A DNA stretch of 13,260 nt from Dehalococcoidia bacterium. GTDB lineage: Bacteria; Chloroflexota; Dehalococcoidia; Lucifugimonadales; UBA3495. The stretch's first letter is position 1. The number at the start of each line of letters is the position of its first letter. The DNA is taken from contig JAJDXU010000081.1 in assembly GCA_022823105.1 (NCBI GenBank), positions 1-13,260 of the forward strand, given 5' to 3'. Positions 12,940-13,260 of the stretch are shown here, in pieces. The notes beneath the pieces are model-generated. The model saw only the letters and a list, made by a program, of their open reading frames with translations, searched no databases and was not told the DNA's origin. The position numbers and the translations under genes are program-made.

Positions 12940-13260
12940 ATGGGCCGAATGGACGGCAAGGTAGCCATCATCAGCGGGGGCGCCAGAGGCATGGGCGCGG
13001 AGGAAGCCAACCTGTTTGCCAGGGAAGGAGCGAAGGTCGTCATCGGCGACATCCTCGACGATCTGGGGCAGCAGGTCGAAGCCGACTGCCGCGCGGAAGG
13101 GCTTGACGTGATCTACCGCCCCCTTGACGTTACCGTCGAATCCGACTGGGAGGCCATCGTAGCCCTGGCCGAAGAACGCCATGGCCGGCTGGACGCCTTG
13201 GTCAACAACGCCGGCATCAGCATCTCCGTGGAGGGCGGCGCACGCAACATCTCGCTGGAG
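12940..13260 (+). CDS. Short-chain dehydrogenase/reductase, N-terminal part
   Basis: The first 107 codons of a classical SDR are present; the rest, including the catalytic Ser-Tyr-Lys, lies beyond the right edge. The Rossmann nucleotide-binding motif is SGGARGMG (12-19), Asp37 at the end of the second strand (VVIGD) predicts NAD(H) rather than NADP(H), LDVT (62-65) contacts the adenine ring, and NNAG (89-92) stabilises the central sheet. The enzyme would oxidise or reduce an alcohol/ketone pair in the cytoplasm; the substrate is not predictable. ATG 12940 has GGAGG (12929-12933) with six-base spacing. It may be the last of the genes transcribed with the GMC, GNAT and VOC genes, or start a new unit after the 162-bp gap. 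Confidence 0.93.
   Translation, partial: MGRMDGKVAIISGGARGMGAEEANLFAREGAKVVIGDILDDLGQQVEADCRAEGLDVIYRPLDVTVESDWEAIVALAEERHGRLDALVNNAGISISVEGGARNISLE

Noticed and set aside
1..13260. CRISPR arrays, transposases, integrases, phage genes, origin motifs
   Set aside because: None of the corresponding repeats, motifs or protein families could be seen on either strand.

Overview
The window is GC-rich bacterial DNA, roughly 13 kb, with dense gene packing, mostly good AGGAG-type ribosome-binding sites and one tRNA. The mix of genes (circularly permuted ATP-grasp / transglutaminase / alpha-E cluster, adenine deaminase, thiolase, GMC oxidoreductase, SDR) and a dispersed-repeat-like palindrome (GCAGGGGCAGGTTT arms) look to me like a Chloroflexota genome, perhaps a Dehalococcoidia/SAR202-like lineage. 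That assignment is an impression from gene content, not a phylogenetic result.

Layout. (1) 1-418, minus: 5' part of an unidentified gene whose N-terminus resembles a degenerate response-regulator receiver domain; it runs off the left edge. (2) 419-679: divergent intergenic region with four direct repeats at an exact 11-bp period, like an OmpR/PhoB-family operator. (3) 680-3531, plus: operon of a circularly permuted ATP-grasp protein, a transglutaminase-like cysteine protease and a half-length alpha-E protein, the set predicted in the literature to make and process peptide conjugates. (4) 3545-5241, minus: adenine-deaminase-type aminohydrolase overlapping a 7-TM DUF2306-like membrane protein. 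(5) 5459-6065, minus: tRNA-Ala(UGC), then an inverted-order hicB-hicA toxin-antitoxin pair. (6) 6274-7473, plus: thiolase behind a near-consensus sigma-70 promoter. (7) 7577-10087: a visibly more AT-rich restriction-modification island with a C5-cytosine methyltransferase, an NgoFVII-like PLD-family restriction enzyme and a convergent Vsr endonuclease. Its promoter (TTGACA-17-TATTAT) carries a perfect 14-bp palindrome over the -35 and spacer. (8) 10210-12777, plus: GMC oxidoreductase, GNAT acetyltransferase and a VOC-fold protein. (9) 12940-13260, plus: N-terminal part of a short-chain dehydrogenase running off the right edge.

How the parts work together. The R-M island is a self-contained module: the methyltransferase protects, the PLD enzyme cuts, and Vsr would repair T:G mismatches left when 5-methylcytosine deaminates. 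No controller (C) gene is visible, so the palindromic operator raises the question of what regulates it. The ATP-grasp cluster is a second coherent module of largely unknown substrate. The thiolase, GMC enzyme, VOC protein and SDR look like ordinary catabolic genes with no demonstrable shared pathway. I found no CRISPR array, transposase, integrase or replication origin. I see no clearly new multi-gene system; the best leads are the operator of the R-M island, the 11-bp repeat array and the short alpha-E protein.
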